Shown here: positions 1-7,983 of the stretch, piece by piece
How the letters are laid out: every line of letters begins with the position of its first letter
Numbering within the stretch: the stretch's first letter is position 1
NCBI GenBank assembly: GCA_030038235.1
Contig: JASHPE010000023.1
Span: 1 to 59,934, forward strand
Source: Terriglobia bacterium
GTDB lineage: Bacteria; Acidobacteriota; Terriglobia; UBA7540
Reading direction: 5' to 3'
DNA: 59,934 nucleotides
Translations under genes and position numbers: made by a program
The notes under the pieces: generated by a model
Databases searched by the model: none
What the model saw: the letters and a program-made list of their open reading frames with translations, nothing else
What the model was told of the DNA's origin: nothing

Positions 1-1139
1 GCGACCACGGCGGCCATCACTGCGGAAAGCGACGTCACCGCGATATAGCCGCGCCAGGCGTAAAGCAATCCTCCGGCGAACACGGCGGCGCCGATGCCGA
101 GCTGCGAGGCGATGTTGCGCATGGCCACGAATGATCCCCTTCGGCTCTGCGGCACCATCTCCGTCATAAGCGCGGTAATCGGTCCCTGGCGAAATCCGAT
201 CGCTAAGCTTACGCCGATGAAGACGATCAGCAAGCCAATGCCCCATCCGAGCAGCGGCAGCGCGGCCATGGTCAGTGCCAGCAGGACATTGCTGGCGATG
301 GAGACGCCGCGCTTGCCCCAGCGATCCGACAGCACCCCGCCGAGCGGCGCTGCTCCCACAGCCACCAGTCCTCCGACCATGAATACCAGGCCGATCTTCG
401 CGGTCGTGAGCCCGAAGCTCGAGTGCAGCCAGACACCGATATAAGTAAGAAAGCTTACCAGACCGCCGGACACAAGGAACGCGATCACCAGCATCGCCGA
501 CGTGTCACGACGTCCGAGGAAGTGCCAGAAGACCGACAGCGTGTGGCGCAGGTTGCCCTCGGGCACTGGGCTTTCGCCGTTCAGCCGATGAGGCGGCATG
601 TCTTGAGGAAGCCTGAGCGACGCTATGGCGACCACCAGCGCGACCGCCGCAAAAGCGGCGAAAACACGCGACCAACCGAAGCGGTCGGCGATCACTCCGG
701 CTACGGGCACACCGAGCGGCGCCACGAAGTACGCGGACGAAATCAGGCCGAGGGCGCGTCCGCGGATGCCGTAAGGGAACCAGTCGCCGGCATACGCGAT
801 CGAGCACGTGGAGAGGGTTCCCGCCGCCAGACCCGTGAAAGCGCGAGCCAGGACTAGTTCCGCGAAAGTACGGCTGAGGGATGCGACGACGGAGGTGAGT
901 AGGAACACGACGGCGCCCGCGATCAGGAACGGCCGCCGTCCGTAATGATCGGAAAGCGATCCGGTGAGGAACGCGGCCAACGCCGCGCCCACGGCGTACA
1001 GCACCACCAGCAGGTTCGTCACCCTGATGCCCGTGCCGAATGCGCTCATCAAGGTGGGCAGCAGCGCCGGAATGGTCTGATTGTCGGCGAGTCCGAGGCA
1101 CAGCAGCAGAAAAAGGCCGGCGATCACGCGGTAGTTCAT
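1..1139 (-). CDS. MFS transporter, 3' end outside window
   Basis: This is a major facilitator superfamily transporter, an inner-membrane secondary carrier; the substrate is unknown. The frame starts at ATG 1139 and stays open to the window edge, giving about 379 codons without a stop, so the C-terminus is missing. The hallmark MFS loop motif GSLSDHYGRRP is at residues 60-70 and its second-half counterpart GGVLSDRWGKRG at about 267-278, which places the usual 12-helix architecture in view. Residues 5-30, 42-62, 70-90 and onward are strongly hydrophobic. There is no convincing ribosome site. The pattern resembles drug- or sugar-efflux-type MFS members, but the sequence alone does not choose between them. 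The family is secure and the specificity is open. Confidence 0.93.
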   Translation of the reverse strand, partial: MNYRVIAGLFLLLCLGLADNQTIPALLPTLMSAFGTGIRVTNLLVVLYAVGAALAAFLTGSLSDHYGRRPFLIAGAVVFLLTSVVASLSRTFAELVLARAFTGLAAGTLSTCSIAYAGDWFPYGIRGRALGLISSAYFVAPLGVPVAGVIADRFGWSRVFAAFAAVALVVAIASLRLPQDMPPHRLNGESPVPEGNLRHTLSVFWHFLGRRDTSAMLVIAFLVSGGLVSFLTYIGVWLHSSFGLTTAKIGLVFMVGGLVAVGAAPLGGVLSDRWGKRGVSIASNVLLALTMAALPLLGWGIGLLIVFIGVSLAIGFRQGPITALMTEMVPQSRRGSFVAMRNIASQLGIGAAVFAGGLLYAWRGYIAVTSLSAVMAAVV

Positions 1140-1161
1140 AGGCTACAGGGCGTACCATGCA

Positions 1162-1303
1162 CTTGTGGTGCACGCATTGTGGTGCACGCGTCCTGCGTGC
1201 GGCGGCGTCCTGCGTACAGCCTTGCATCCAGTGCGCTGCTTTGGCGTTTTGCGACCCGGCAGGCTGGAGGCCTGCAAGTAGGCACGGAGGCGTGCACCAC
1301 AAG
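1162..1303. repeat. REP-like palindromic repeat cluster
   Basis: A 14-nt arm CTTGTGGTGCACGC (1162-1175) is matched by its exact inverse complement at 1290-1303. A second partial copy of the left arm follows at about 1178-1190, and a smaller palindrome GCAGGCTGGAGGCCTGC lies at 1259-1275. The cluster fills the gap between the MFS gene and the AhpD-like gene. Open frames crossing it are considered spurious. Confidence 0.6.
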
Positions 1304-1308
1304 CGCCA

Positions 1309-1677
1309 CTACTCGGTGGCGCTGACCTTAAGTTTGAGTCCTTCGAAGTGATGGAGGTCGAGCTTGATCGCCGCTTTGTCCGACATGTCGAGGATCCCGG
1401 CAGCGGCGATGCCGATGGCCACCACGACCGCGTCGCTGATCTCTTCCCTGGTGCACCCGATCTCGAGAGCCTTTTTGAGATGGCCTTCGAGGCAGCCTTC
1501 GCACTTCACCGCCAGCGACACCCCGATGGCGATCAGTTCCTTGGTCTTCAAGTCGAGCGCCGTCGGGGTGAAGTAGCTTTGCTTGTAAAAGTTCAGGTAA
1601 ATGTCGCGAAAGCGGTTCTCGATCATGCTCATCGAGCGCGGCGGAGTCTTGGCTTCGTTGTTGGAGTCGTCTGCCAT
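1309..1677 (-). CDS. Carboxymuconolactone decarboxylase / AhpD-like protein
   Basis: This is a 122-residue alpha-helical protein of the CMD/AhpD family. The AhpD-type motif is intact: Glu47, then Cys59-x-x-Cys62-x-x-x-His66 (core KCEGCLEGH), which in AhpD relays electrons and protons for peroxide reduction. Length fits the single-domain family. Small members like this often act as peroxidase or thiol-disulfide proteins, and a true decarboxylase role is unlikely with a CxxC present. It is followed by the minus-strand MFS gene across a repeat cluster, so co-transcription is uncertain. The start ATG is at 1677; a weak GAGGT lies 12 nt upstream. Family confident, physiological partner unknown. 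Confidence 0.9.
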   Translation of the reverse strand: MADDSNNEAKTPPRSMSMIENRFRDIYLNFYKQSYFTPTALDLKTKELIAIGVSLAVKCEGCLEGHLKKALEIGCTREEISDAVVVAIGIAAAGILDMSDKAAIKLDLHHFEGLKLKVSATE

Positions 1678-1998
1678 GCGCAGTTTTTGACCTCGTTTCT
1701 ATGTCCGGCCGGCGCCGCCCCTCCGGCGAGTTGTTCAGCCGACGCTTCCGGCGTCCTTGCTAGGACGTTACCTTCCGCACGAATGTTGCCTTGTCCCCCG
1801 ACTCTCGGAATATAGCACATCGTCGGTAGTCGGTTGCCGGTAGTCGGTTTTCAGTCCTCAGTTCGGATCGTGGATCGTTGCTCGTAGATCGCAGCGCCAA
1901 ATGCTCATTCCTGTTGGCCACACTCTCGCAGGACGCCGATTGGACGATCCCACGAACCAGGAATTATCGACGACCGGCAACCGCGAACCGGCAACCGT
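1678..1998. other. Intergenic gap with short direct repeats
   Basis: No credible gene is seen. The sequence carries a tandem direct repeat CGGTAGTCGGTT at 1824-1835 and 1838-1849. An inverted relative rich in CCGGCAACCG follows at about 1972-2000, next to the stop of the sensor kinase. These small repeats look like others scattered in this genome. Confidence 0.5.
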
Positions 1999-3336
1999 TT
2001 ACCGCCCCCCGGCCTCCGCCATTGCGGTTTCGGGCTTTTCCCGCGTGATCAACTCCGGCAATTCGATCCGGATCGACGTGCCCTGGCCCGGTTGGCTGTC
2101 GACGCGCAACTTGAAATCGTCGCCGTAGAGTACGTGCAAGCGTTCCCGGACGTTGCGAATACCGATTCCCGATTCGAACCCCTCGCGCTGCCGCTCCGGC
2201 GAGATTCCTACGCCGTCATCACTGATCTCCACCACCAACCGGCCGTTCGGGTGTGAGGTTCGAAGCGTGATGGTGCCGCCTTCCACCTTGGGGCCGATCC
2301 CGTGCCGGATGGCGTTCTCCACCATCGGCTGCAGGATCATGCTAGGAATGGTTGAGTCGAGCGTCGCCGCATCGATCTCCTTGCGCACTCGCAGCTTGTC
2401 GCTTCCGAAACGTACCACTTCGATGGAGAGGTAATCGTCAATGAAATCGAGTTCCTGCTTGAGAGTGAGAAAATGCGCCTGTGAGCGCAGCCGCCGGCGC
2501 AGGATGTTGGAAAGTTTCAGGACTACCGTGCGAGCCGTTTCGGGGTCGAAGCGAATCAGTGACGAGACCGTGTTCAGAGTGTTGAACAGGAAGTGCGGAT
2601 TGATCTGGCTGATCAACGCGTCCACGCGCGCTTGCATCAGCATTCGCTCCTGTTCTTCGAGCTTGCGCTCGATCCGCGTGTTGTTCCAGATGCGTACTGG
2701 CAGAGCTACGCCTATGACGGTGCCCAGCACGATCAGAACACGTCCGAGCAGATGCGGGGAATTGATGCCGAACAGGACGTGCGGGCCCAGGCTGCTTACG
2801 ATCATGCGCGCGATTTCAAGAATCACGCAGATGAGCGCGAATAGCACCTGCCAGTCGAGGACCGGAGCGCGGAATCGCTGCCGGATGGAGCGGTAAAGGC
2901 TGAGATCGACGAAGGGCGAGAACTTCCAGATGGCTTCCTTGTCCGGGCAGATCCAGCGGGCGGTCCCGGCCATCACCGCGTAGAGCGTGGCCATCAACGG
3001 CGCCAGAAACTCGCCCCAGTGCAGCCATGCCGGCAGGCTCACCATCATGCCCACCACCAGGCCAGTGATGGTCCCGCCCAGCAGGCCGGCCAGTACCGTA
3101 GCTTCCAGGCTGAGATCGGCGCCGGGGAAGTGCGCCACCAGGCGCGTGAGGGTGGCCAGCATGAACGGCACACCCAGAAAAACGGCAAATTGCAGCTTCT
3201 GCCGGGGCGTGCGCTGCTCCACGAAGATCAGGCGCTTGAAGAGCTCAAAGCGCGCGATGATGCTCGCCAGCGCCGCGATCAGGCCCAGTTTGATGAGCAT
3301 CGTGACGAGGATGAACGTTGTGGTGCCTGGGATCAT
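1999..3336 (-). CDS. LytS-type sensor histidine kinase (orphan)
   Basis: This is a membrane sensor kinase of the LytS/YehU class, 445 residues from ATG 3336. A longer TTG start at 3366 exists but is less likely. Residues 1-220 form six or so hydrophobic segments resembling the 5TMR-LYT sensor. A short linker follows, then the His_kinase domain with phospho-acceptor motif NPHFLFNTLN (His about 248). The HATPase domain has an N-box around Asn341 (ENAIRHG), DDGVGI near 373-378 and GIGIRNVRERL near 391-401. These kinases normally phosphorylate a LytTR regulator encoded next door, but none is adjacent here; the only LytTR regulator in the window (11804) has its own kinase. A distant partner or cross-talk is inferred. 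Confidence 0.92.
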   Translation of the reverse strand: MIPGTTTFILVTMLIKLGLIAALASIIARFELFKRLIFVEQRTPRQKLQFAVFLGVPFMLATLTRLVAHFPGADLSLEATVLAGLLGGTITGLVVGMMVSLPAWLHWGEFLAPLMATLYAVMAGTARWICPDKEAIWKFSPFVDLSLYRSIRQRFRAPVLDWQVLFALICVILEIARMIVSSLGPHVLFGINSPHLLGRVLIVLGTVIGVALPVRIWNNTRIERKLEEQERMLMQARVDALISQINPHFLFNTLNTVSSLIRFDPETARTVVLKLSNILRRRLRSQAHFLTLKQELDFIDDYLSIEVVRFGSDKLRVRKEIDAATLDSTIPSMILQPMVENAIRHGIGPKVEGGTITLRTSHPNGRLVVEISDDGVGISPERQREGFESGIGIRNVRERLHVLYGDDFKLRVDSQPGQGTSIRIELPELITREKPETAMAEAGGR

Positions 3337-3444
3337 GGAAGCCGGCGCCGCGGCGCACCGTGTCAATTCTAGCGCAAGACGCTATGGGCCGTGACAAGTC
3401 ACGGATGTCCTGTTGTCCGAAACTTGGGGCGGGTGGGCACGCGG

Positions 3445-4215
3445 TCAGGGACTGGACGTCGAGCTAGCGCGGTTGTGGCCGAGGAAATCGGTCACGATCC
3501 ACGCCGCACCGGCTATTGCCAGGTTCTCGGCGTTGCCAGCCCAATTGAACAGCTTGTGTGGATCGGCAAAGGCTGCGGGCAACCATACGAGCAATCCGAA
3601 GCCGACGATCATTACGACAAGTAACCGGGATGCCAGGAGAGCCAAACGTCCTGAAAGCAGCGCGATAGCCGCCAGCGCAAACGCGATCGTGGTCGCTATC
3701 GCCCAGAACATTTGTCCCGGGGGAATCCACTTCGGAACGAAGCTCACCGTCGCAGAAAGATAAAAGAGTTGGTCCAAAGTGAATGAAACAACGCAGATTC
3801 CAAAACAAATGTACCCGATCCGAGCCAACCTGGCCGTTCGTTCTGCGTTGCCGCGATCGAACAACGCGTAAACGATCAGGGCGCCAGAAACCAGAGAGAA
3901 TTGCTCAAAAAAGTTGCCCCAAGGATCGTAAATGAACGGTTTCGCAGCGATGCGCGGTACCCAAAGTAAGGCAAAGACAAGATAGATGGCGAGCAACATT
4001 GCGGCGCCGGCTCGCGCCGTCCTCGGCCATTGAATCGCGAAACCCCCAACCAACTGCATGGCAGCGGCAAAGTATACTAGAATCTCGCGGTGGGGAATGT
4101 TCCCCAGTACCGTGATCTGCTGCCAACCGTTAAAGTCACGCCAGACTAAAGCGATAACACCAAAAACAACGGCAGCCAATCCCAACACGTGACGCCCGAA
4201 ACTGATTCTCATCAT
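3445..4215 (-). CDS. Integral membrane protein, DoxX-like
   Basis: A 256-residue protein made mostly of hydrophobic helices (about seven). Its first half resembles the DoxX four-helix pattern, including the DFNGW and PRTARAGA loop-type segments. No catalytic motif is visible. Two consecutive ATG codons at the start (4215, 4212) make the exact start trivial. It is separated from the LytS kinase by about 110 bp and could share a transcript with it. The C-terminal tail is short and polar. I cannot assign a function; DoxX-type proteins have been linked to respiration or redox balance, but the resemblance is weak and structural only. Confidence 0.72.
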   Translation of the reverse strand: MMRISFGRHVLGLAAVVFGVIALVWRDFNGWQQITVLGNIPHREILVYFAAAMQLVGGFAIQWPRTARAGAAMLLAIYLVFALLWVPRIAAKPFIYDPWGNFFEQFSLVSGALIVYALFDRGNAERTARLARIGYICFGICVVSFTLDQLFYLSATVSFVPKWIPPGQMFWAIATTIAFALAAIALLSGRLALLASRLLVVMIVGFGLLVWLPAAFADPHKLFNWAGNAENLAIAGAAWIVTDFLGHNRASSTSSP

Positions 4216-4241
4216 GTCATCACACTAGTGACTAGTGGCTG

Positions 4242-4288
4242 GTGGTTAGTGGTTGGAGGTCCGACTTTCGCCACTTGCCACTAACCAC
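4242..4288. repeat. Inverted repeat between membrane and HAF genes
   Basis: Arms GTGGTTAGTGG (4242-4252) and CCACTAACCAC (4278-4288) are exact inverse complements. They lie in a stretch built of ACTAGTG/TAGTGG units (about 4223-4256). The hairpin lies between two minus-strand genes and may attenuate transcription or be a dispersed repeat. Confidence 0.5.
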
Positions 4289-4323
4289 TGGTTGAGCGCA
4301 TCGTATTCCCGAGATAAGCGGGC

Positions 4324-5460
4324 CTACGGGGTCCGCAGGAAGCCGTGAAGAACACCGTTCGCGTCGATGTAGAATCCGGTGATCGTCCCGAACAGGTTGG
4401 GGGTAAGCGGGACCGTGCCTTGGCCGGCGCTTGTGCCCGCCCCTGGAGCGTCGAAGGTGGTGATGGCGCCGAAAGGACTCCGCACGAAGCCGTGATTCAC
4501 CCCGCTCGAGTCGATGTATTGTCCCGTAATTTCCCCTTCCAGGTTGTTGCCCTCAGGTACGGTCCCTTGGCCGGAGCCTGTGCCCGCGCCCGAAACGTTG
4601 AACGTGGTGATGGCGCCGAACGGAGAGCGGACGTATCCGTGGTCCACATCGCTCGAATCAATGTAGAGTCCCATGATCACACCTAGGTCGTTGATGCCCG
4701 AAGTGCTGGTGCCCTGGCCGGCGGCCGTGCCCGCGCCCGTCACGTTGTATTCGGTGATGGTGCCGTTCGCAGCGCGCACGAAGCCATGTTCCACACCGCT
4801 TGAGTCAAAGTAAGCTCCCGTGAGCGTCCCCTCCAGGTTGAGGCCAATCCCCGATGCGGTAAAGGTGGCCACGGAGCCCGTAGGATCGAATGAGGTGAAG
4901 GTGGTGTAAGGCGGGGCGGTCACGAAGCCGTGAGGTACACCGCTCGCGTCAAAGTACTGTCCGGCGACCTCCCCTCCCAGGTTGATGTTTAGGGCTCCAG
5001 TGCCCTGTTCGGGGCCTGTGCCCGCGTCCGGCTCGTTCAAGGCGGTGAAGGTCGTGTAGGGCGGAGCGGTCACGTAGCCGTGGGCCACGTTGTTGGAGTC
5101 AGTATAGAAACCCGTAATCGCCCCGAACAGGTTCTCGCTGAAAGCGAAAGTGCCCTGGCAAGACTCGAGGGCCAGACAGCCGGAACCGTTGTCGGCTGTG
5201 CCCGCGCCCGGAGCATTCAAGGTGGTGAACTTGCCCGACGAAGAGCAGCCCGAAACGCACACGAAGGCGTGAACCACGTTGTTTGAGTCAGCGTAGTATC
5301 CCACGATCGCTCCCGCCGGGTTGATGTCTATGGCTTCGGTACCCTGGCCGGCGCCTGTGCCCGCGGCTGGAGCTTCGAAGGTCGTTATGGTTTGAGCGCT
5401 TGCTAAACCGCATGCAACAAGTACAACACTCGCTACTTTCCAAAGCTGCAGTCGATTCAT
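4324..5460 (-). CDS. Secreted HAF-repeat protein
   Basis: A 378-residue exported protein. The start is fixed by a strong site (AGGAGG four bases before ATG 5460) and a signal peptide of about 22 residues ending in GLASAQ. The mature part is seven tandem repeats of about 48 residues. Each carries the pattern N-x-x-G-x-I-x-G-x-Y-x-D-S-x-x-V-x-H-G-F/Y-V followed by a PGAGT...GQGT linker. This is the extracellular HAF-repeat architecture, expected to fold as a beta-propeller-like solenoid. Function of the family is unknown. Two extra cysteines and a CxxxC-like stretch (CVSGCSSSG) occur in repeat 1 only. Family call is good, role unknown. Confidence 0.85.
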   Translation of the reverse strand: MNRLQLWKVASVVLVACGLASAQTITTFEAPAAGTGAGQGTEAIDINPAGAIVGYYADSNNVVHAFVCVSGCSSSGKFTTLNAPGAGTADNGSGCLALESCQGTFAFSENLFGAITGFYTDSNNVAHGYVTAPPYTTFTALNEPDAGTGPEQGTGALNINLGGEVAGQYFDASGVPHGFVTAPPYTTFTSFDPTGSVATFTASGIGLNLEGTLTGAYFDSSGVEHGFVRAANGTITEYNVTGAGTAAGQGTSTSGINDLGVIMGLYIDSSDVDHGYVRSPFGAITTFNVSGAGTGSGQGTVPEGNNLEGEITGQYIDSSGVNHGFVRSPFGAITTFDAPGAGTSAGQGTVPLTPNLFGTITGFYIDANGVLHGFLRTP

Positions 5461-5607
5461 AACTCCTCCTGAGCTGATTTGAATTAAAACGAGTGGTCGC
5501 GCCGGAACTCCTTGAAGCAGTGTATTCCCGAGCGGCTTTACACCTCTTTCGCGGCTGTCTTACGCAATTTGTGCATCAGACGACGCCCGGCGTGCGATCC
5601 GTCTGAA

Positions 5608-5883
5608 TCATTTCGCCAGCGCATCGCGATTCTGTTTTGCCCAGTCGCTGTCGGGCGGAACCGGCTTCATGGGCGGCCCGCCTTCCGTTCCACAGGAACA
5701 GGGCCCTTCCGTCTTGGCTTCGGTCATGCAGGCGCACGATTTCGTCTGCAGGCAGGCGCAGACGTAAACAACCTTGCCCTTCGTCTGTTTCTGCTTACTC
5801 TTAGCCCCACCGCTCGAGGGAACGAGGGCCAGCAGCAGAAATGACGAGAGAATAGACGTTGTAAGTGTCGATCGAGATGTCAT
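5608..5883 (-). CDS. Small Cys-rich secreted protein
   Basis: A 91-residue protein with AAGGAG eight bases before ATG 5883. A signal peptide of about 26 residues (hydrophobic core SILSSFLLLALVP) is followed by a basic stretch (KSKQKQTKGK). A cysteine cluster covers residues 42-65, with CAC, CAC and CSC triplets. The tail is Pro- and Asp-rich. Six cysteines in about 24 residues suggest either metal binding (Cu or Zn) or disulfide bonding in the periplasm. I do not recognise a named family. It follows no operon partner closely; the HAF gene begins about 150 bp further along. Confidence 0.7.
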   Translation of the reverse strand: MTSRSTLTTSILSSFLLLALVPSSGGAKSKQKQTKGKVVYVCACLQTKSCACMTEAKTEGPCSCGTEGGPPMKPVPPDSDWAKQNRDALAK

Positions 5884-5988
5884 CGCGTGTCTCCTTACGC
5901 ATCGTTACACTGGAAAGGGTGACATGGGAAAATGGCCTGATTCAATATCCACTTGACGCGTATTCTGTATAGCCATTATGATCCGTCC

Positions 5989-7491
5989 GTGAAGAAGACT
6001 CCTTCCGGGATCGCGCCTGTCATCACAATTGAGAAGGGTGCGCCGGACGCGCTACACAGGCAGGTTTACCAGGGCTATCGCAAAGCGATCGTGGACGGCA
6101 ATTTGCGGGTGGGGCAGCGAGTTCCGTCCACGCGCGTGCTGGCGCTGGAACTGGGAATCTCGCGCATGCCCGTGCTGAGCGCATATGCGCAACTCGCGGT
6201 GGAAGGGTATTTCGAAGGCCGTGTTGGCTCGGGCACGGTCGTCTCCAGATCCCTGCCAGAGCGCGCGGCGATTGCCGAGATCGCTCGGGGCCGGCCGGGA
6301 AAGATCCGCAGGGAGCGACGGCGAGTCTCGGAGCGCTGCGTGAGTCTGCCGAGCCCGGAAGGGTTCTATCGGTCGCGCGGCCTGGGGCCCTTCGCCGTCA
6401 GCCAGATCGCATTTGAGCATTTTCCGCTGGCCGTGTGGAACCGCCTGATGACTCGCCACGCGCGAAATGTACAGGCCAGGTCGCTTGACTACGGCGACCC
6501 GATGGGACTGAAGGACCTTCGCGAGGCGATTGCGGCGTACCTTCGGACAGCGCGCGGAGTGCGGTGCGAAGCATACCAGATCATGATCGTCAGCGGCTCG
6601 CAACAAGGTCTGGAAATCACGGCTCGCGTGCTATTGGATCCGGGAGATCAAGTTTGGATGGAGGAACCGGGCTACCGGTTTGCGCGAAGTGTTTTCACAA
6701 GCAGCGGATGCACGGTTGTGCCGGTCGCGGTTGATGCCCAGGGCCTGAATGTTGGGCTTGGGGCCGGGAAATCGGGCGCTGCGCGGGCGGTGCTAGTTAC
6801 GCCTTCGCACCAGTATCCGCTCGGCGTAACCATGAGCGCATCGCGACGGCTTCAATTACTGGACTGGGCGGAGAGCAGCGGCTCGTGGATCATCGAGGAC
6901 GACTATGACAGTGAATACCGCTACGAAGGTGTGCCCGTAACCTCCTTGCAGGGGCTCGACCGAAACTCGCGAGTGGTATACATCGGGACCTTCAGCAAGG
7001 TGCTGTTCCCCTCTTTGCGGCTTGGTTACCTGGTGGTTCCCGAGGACCTGGCCGGGCGCTTTCTTGCCGCCCGGTTTGCGCTGGACATTGGTCCGGCGAC
7101 TTTTCATCAGGCGGTGTTGGCGAGTTTTATTGGCGAGGGCCATTTTGCGCGTCATATCCGGCGGATGCGATCGGTGTACGCGGAACGCCGCAGCGCGCTG
7201 ATCGAGAGTCTCCGCGAGCACTTGGGATCCGCAGTCGAGATAACGGGGGCCGAGGCGGGAATGCATCTTTCGGCAGTACTGAGAGGAATCCCCGATAAGG
7301 AGCTTAGCGCGCGCGGTGCATCCGGAAATCTGTGGCTGGTGCCTCTTTCCCCTTTTTATGTGGGCAAGGCGGCGCGACAAGGCTTCGTTTTGGGCTTCGG
7401 CAGCACTTCTTTGGAGCAAATACCCGCCGCAGTACATAGACTGCGCACGTTGCTGAAGTCGACCTCACGACTTAAACACTTGGCTTATTGA
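5989..7491 (+). CDS. MocR/PdxR-family GntR-aminotransferase regulator
   Basis: A transcriptional regulator joining an N-terminal GntR winged helix (residues about 15-85, with GQRVPSTRVLALELGISR) to an aspartate-aminotransferase-like PLP domain (about 110-490). The PLP lysine is in the motif GTFSKVLFPSLRLGY, and the cofactor-binding Asp/Tyr region is DDYDSEYRYEG. Length (500 residues) is normal for MocR proteins such as PdxR, GabR or TauR. I place the start at GTG 5989. A longer TTG start at 5953 coincides with a good -35-like TTGACG (5953-5958), which has a TTATGA at 5976 after 17 bases, so the message may be leaderless or nearly so. The target pathway cannot be read from neighbours; PLP synthesis or amino-acid use is typical. 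Confidence 0.92.
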   Translation: MKKTPSGIAPVITIEKGAPDALHRQVYQGYRKAIVDGNLRVGQRVPSTRVLALELGISRMPVLSAYAQLAVEGYFEGRVGSGTVVSRSLPERAAIAEIARGRPGKIRRERRRVSERCVSLPSPEGFYRSRGLGPFAVSQIAFEHFPLAVWNRLMTRHARNVQARSLDYGDPMGLKDLREAIAAYLRTARGVRCEAYQIMIVSGSQQGLEITARVLLDPGDQVWMEEPGYRFARSVFTSSGCTVVPVAVDAQGLNVGLGAGKSGAARAVLVTPSHQYPLGVTMSASRRLQLLDWAESSGSWIIEDDYDSEYRYEGVPVTSLQGLDRNSRVVYIGTFSKVLFPSLRLGYLVVPEDLAGRFLAARFALDIGPATFHQAVLASFIGEGHFARHIRRMRSVYAERRSALIESLREHLGSAVEITGAEAGMHLSAVLRGIPDKELSARGASGNLWLVPLSPFYVGKAARQGFVLGFGSTSLEQIPAAVHRLRTLLKSTSRLKHLAY

Positions 7492-7983
7492 CTCTGAATG
7501 GAGTTCCGAAGTTGTTCCTCTGCGAATCCCAATTCGCGGTTGCCTCAGCCTGTCGAGCACCGACGCGTGATCCCGGCTAGCGCGTCCGGTGCGTCAAGTC
7601 TCGCCACTATGGACGTCACGTTGGGAGCGAGCGACACGACGCGCATAATCCGATGGTACTTCCGGGCGTCCCTGTACTTAATCGCGCTGTAGCGCCCGTG
7701 TGCCCACGCCGAAGCGCGATCTGAAATGGAAATGGCGGCGCGGCTATTTCACGCTCGCGCACTCACGCTTGTGAGCCTGGTCACGTTCGGGTTGTGACTC
7801 GCATCATGGCAGGCACTTGCTCAATGGAACAGTTTTGACAGGAAAAGGAAGAGGGGAAGTTCCACCGGAGGGACGATGGCCCTTTCAGGTTTGCGAAATC
7901 CCGGCTTTCGTCTCGCGTTTACCGCTGTGAATCTCCTCTTGACTGCCCAGCACGAACTTGCTACCTAAAGGAGGTAATTAACC
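7492..7983. other. Gap upstream of glutamate dehydrogenase
   Basis: No gene is supported; a 64-codon frame here has no ribosome site or recognisable content. The only clear signal is the very strong Shine-Dalgarno AAAGGAGGT at 7967-7975 serving the next gene. No riboswitch fold was recognised. Confidence 0.5.

Noticed and set aside
7498-7692. 64-codon frame in the gap before glutamate dehydrogenase
   Set aside because: No ribosome site, no motif and atypical composition.
7939-7967. Promoter TTGACT-N17-TACCTA before glutamate dehydrogenase
   Set aside because: The -10 match is poor, and a start site there would remove the strong Shine-Dalgarno at 7967-7975.
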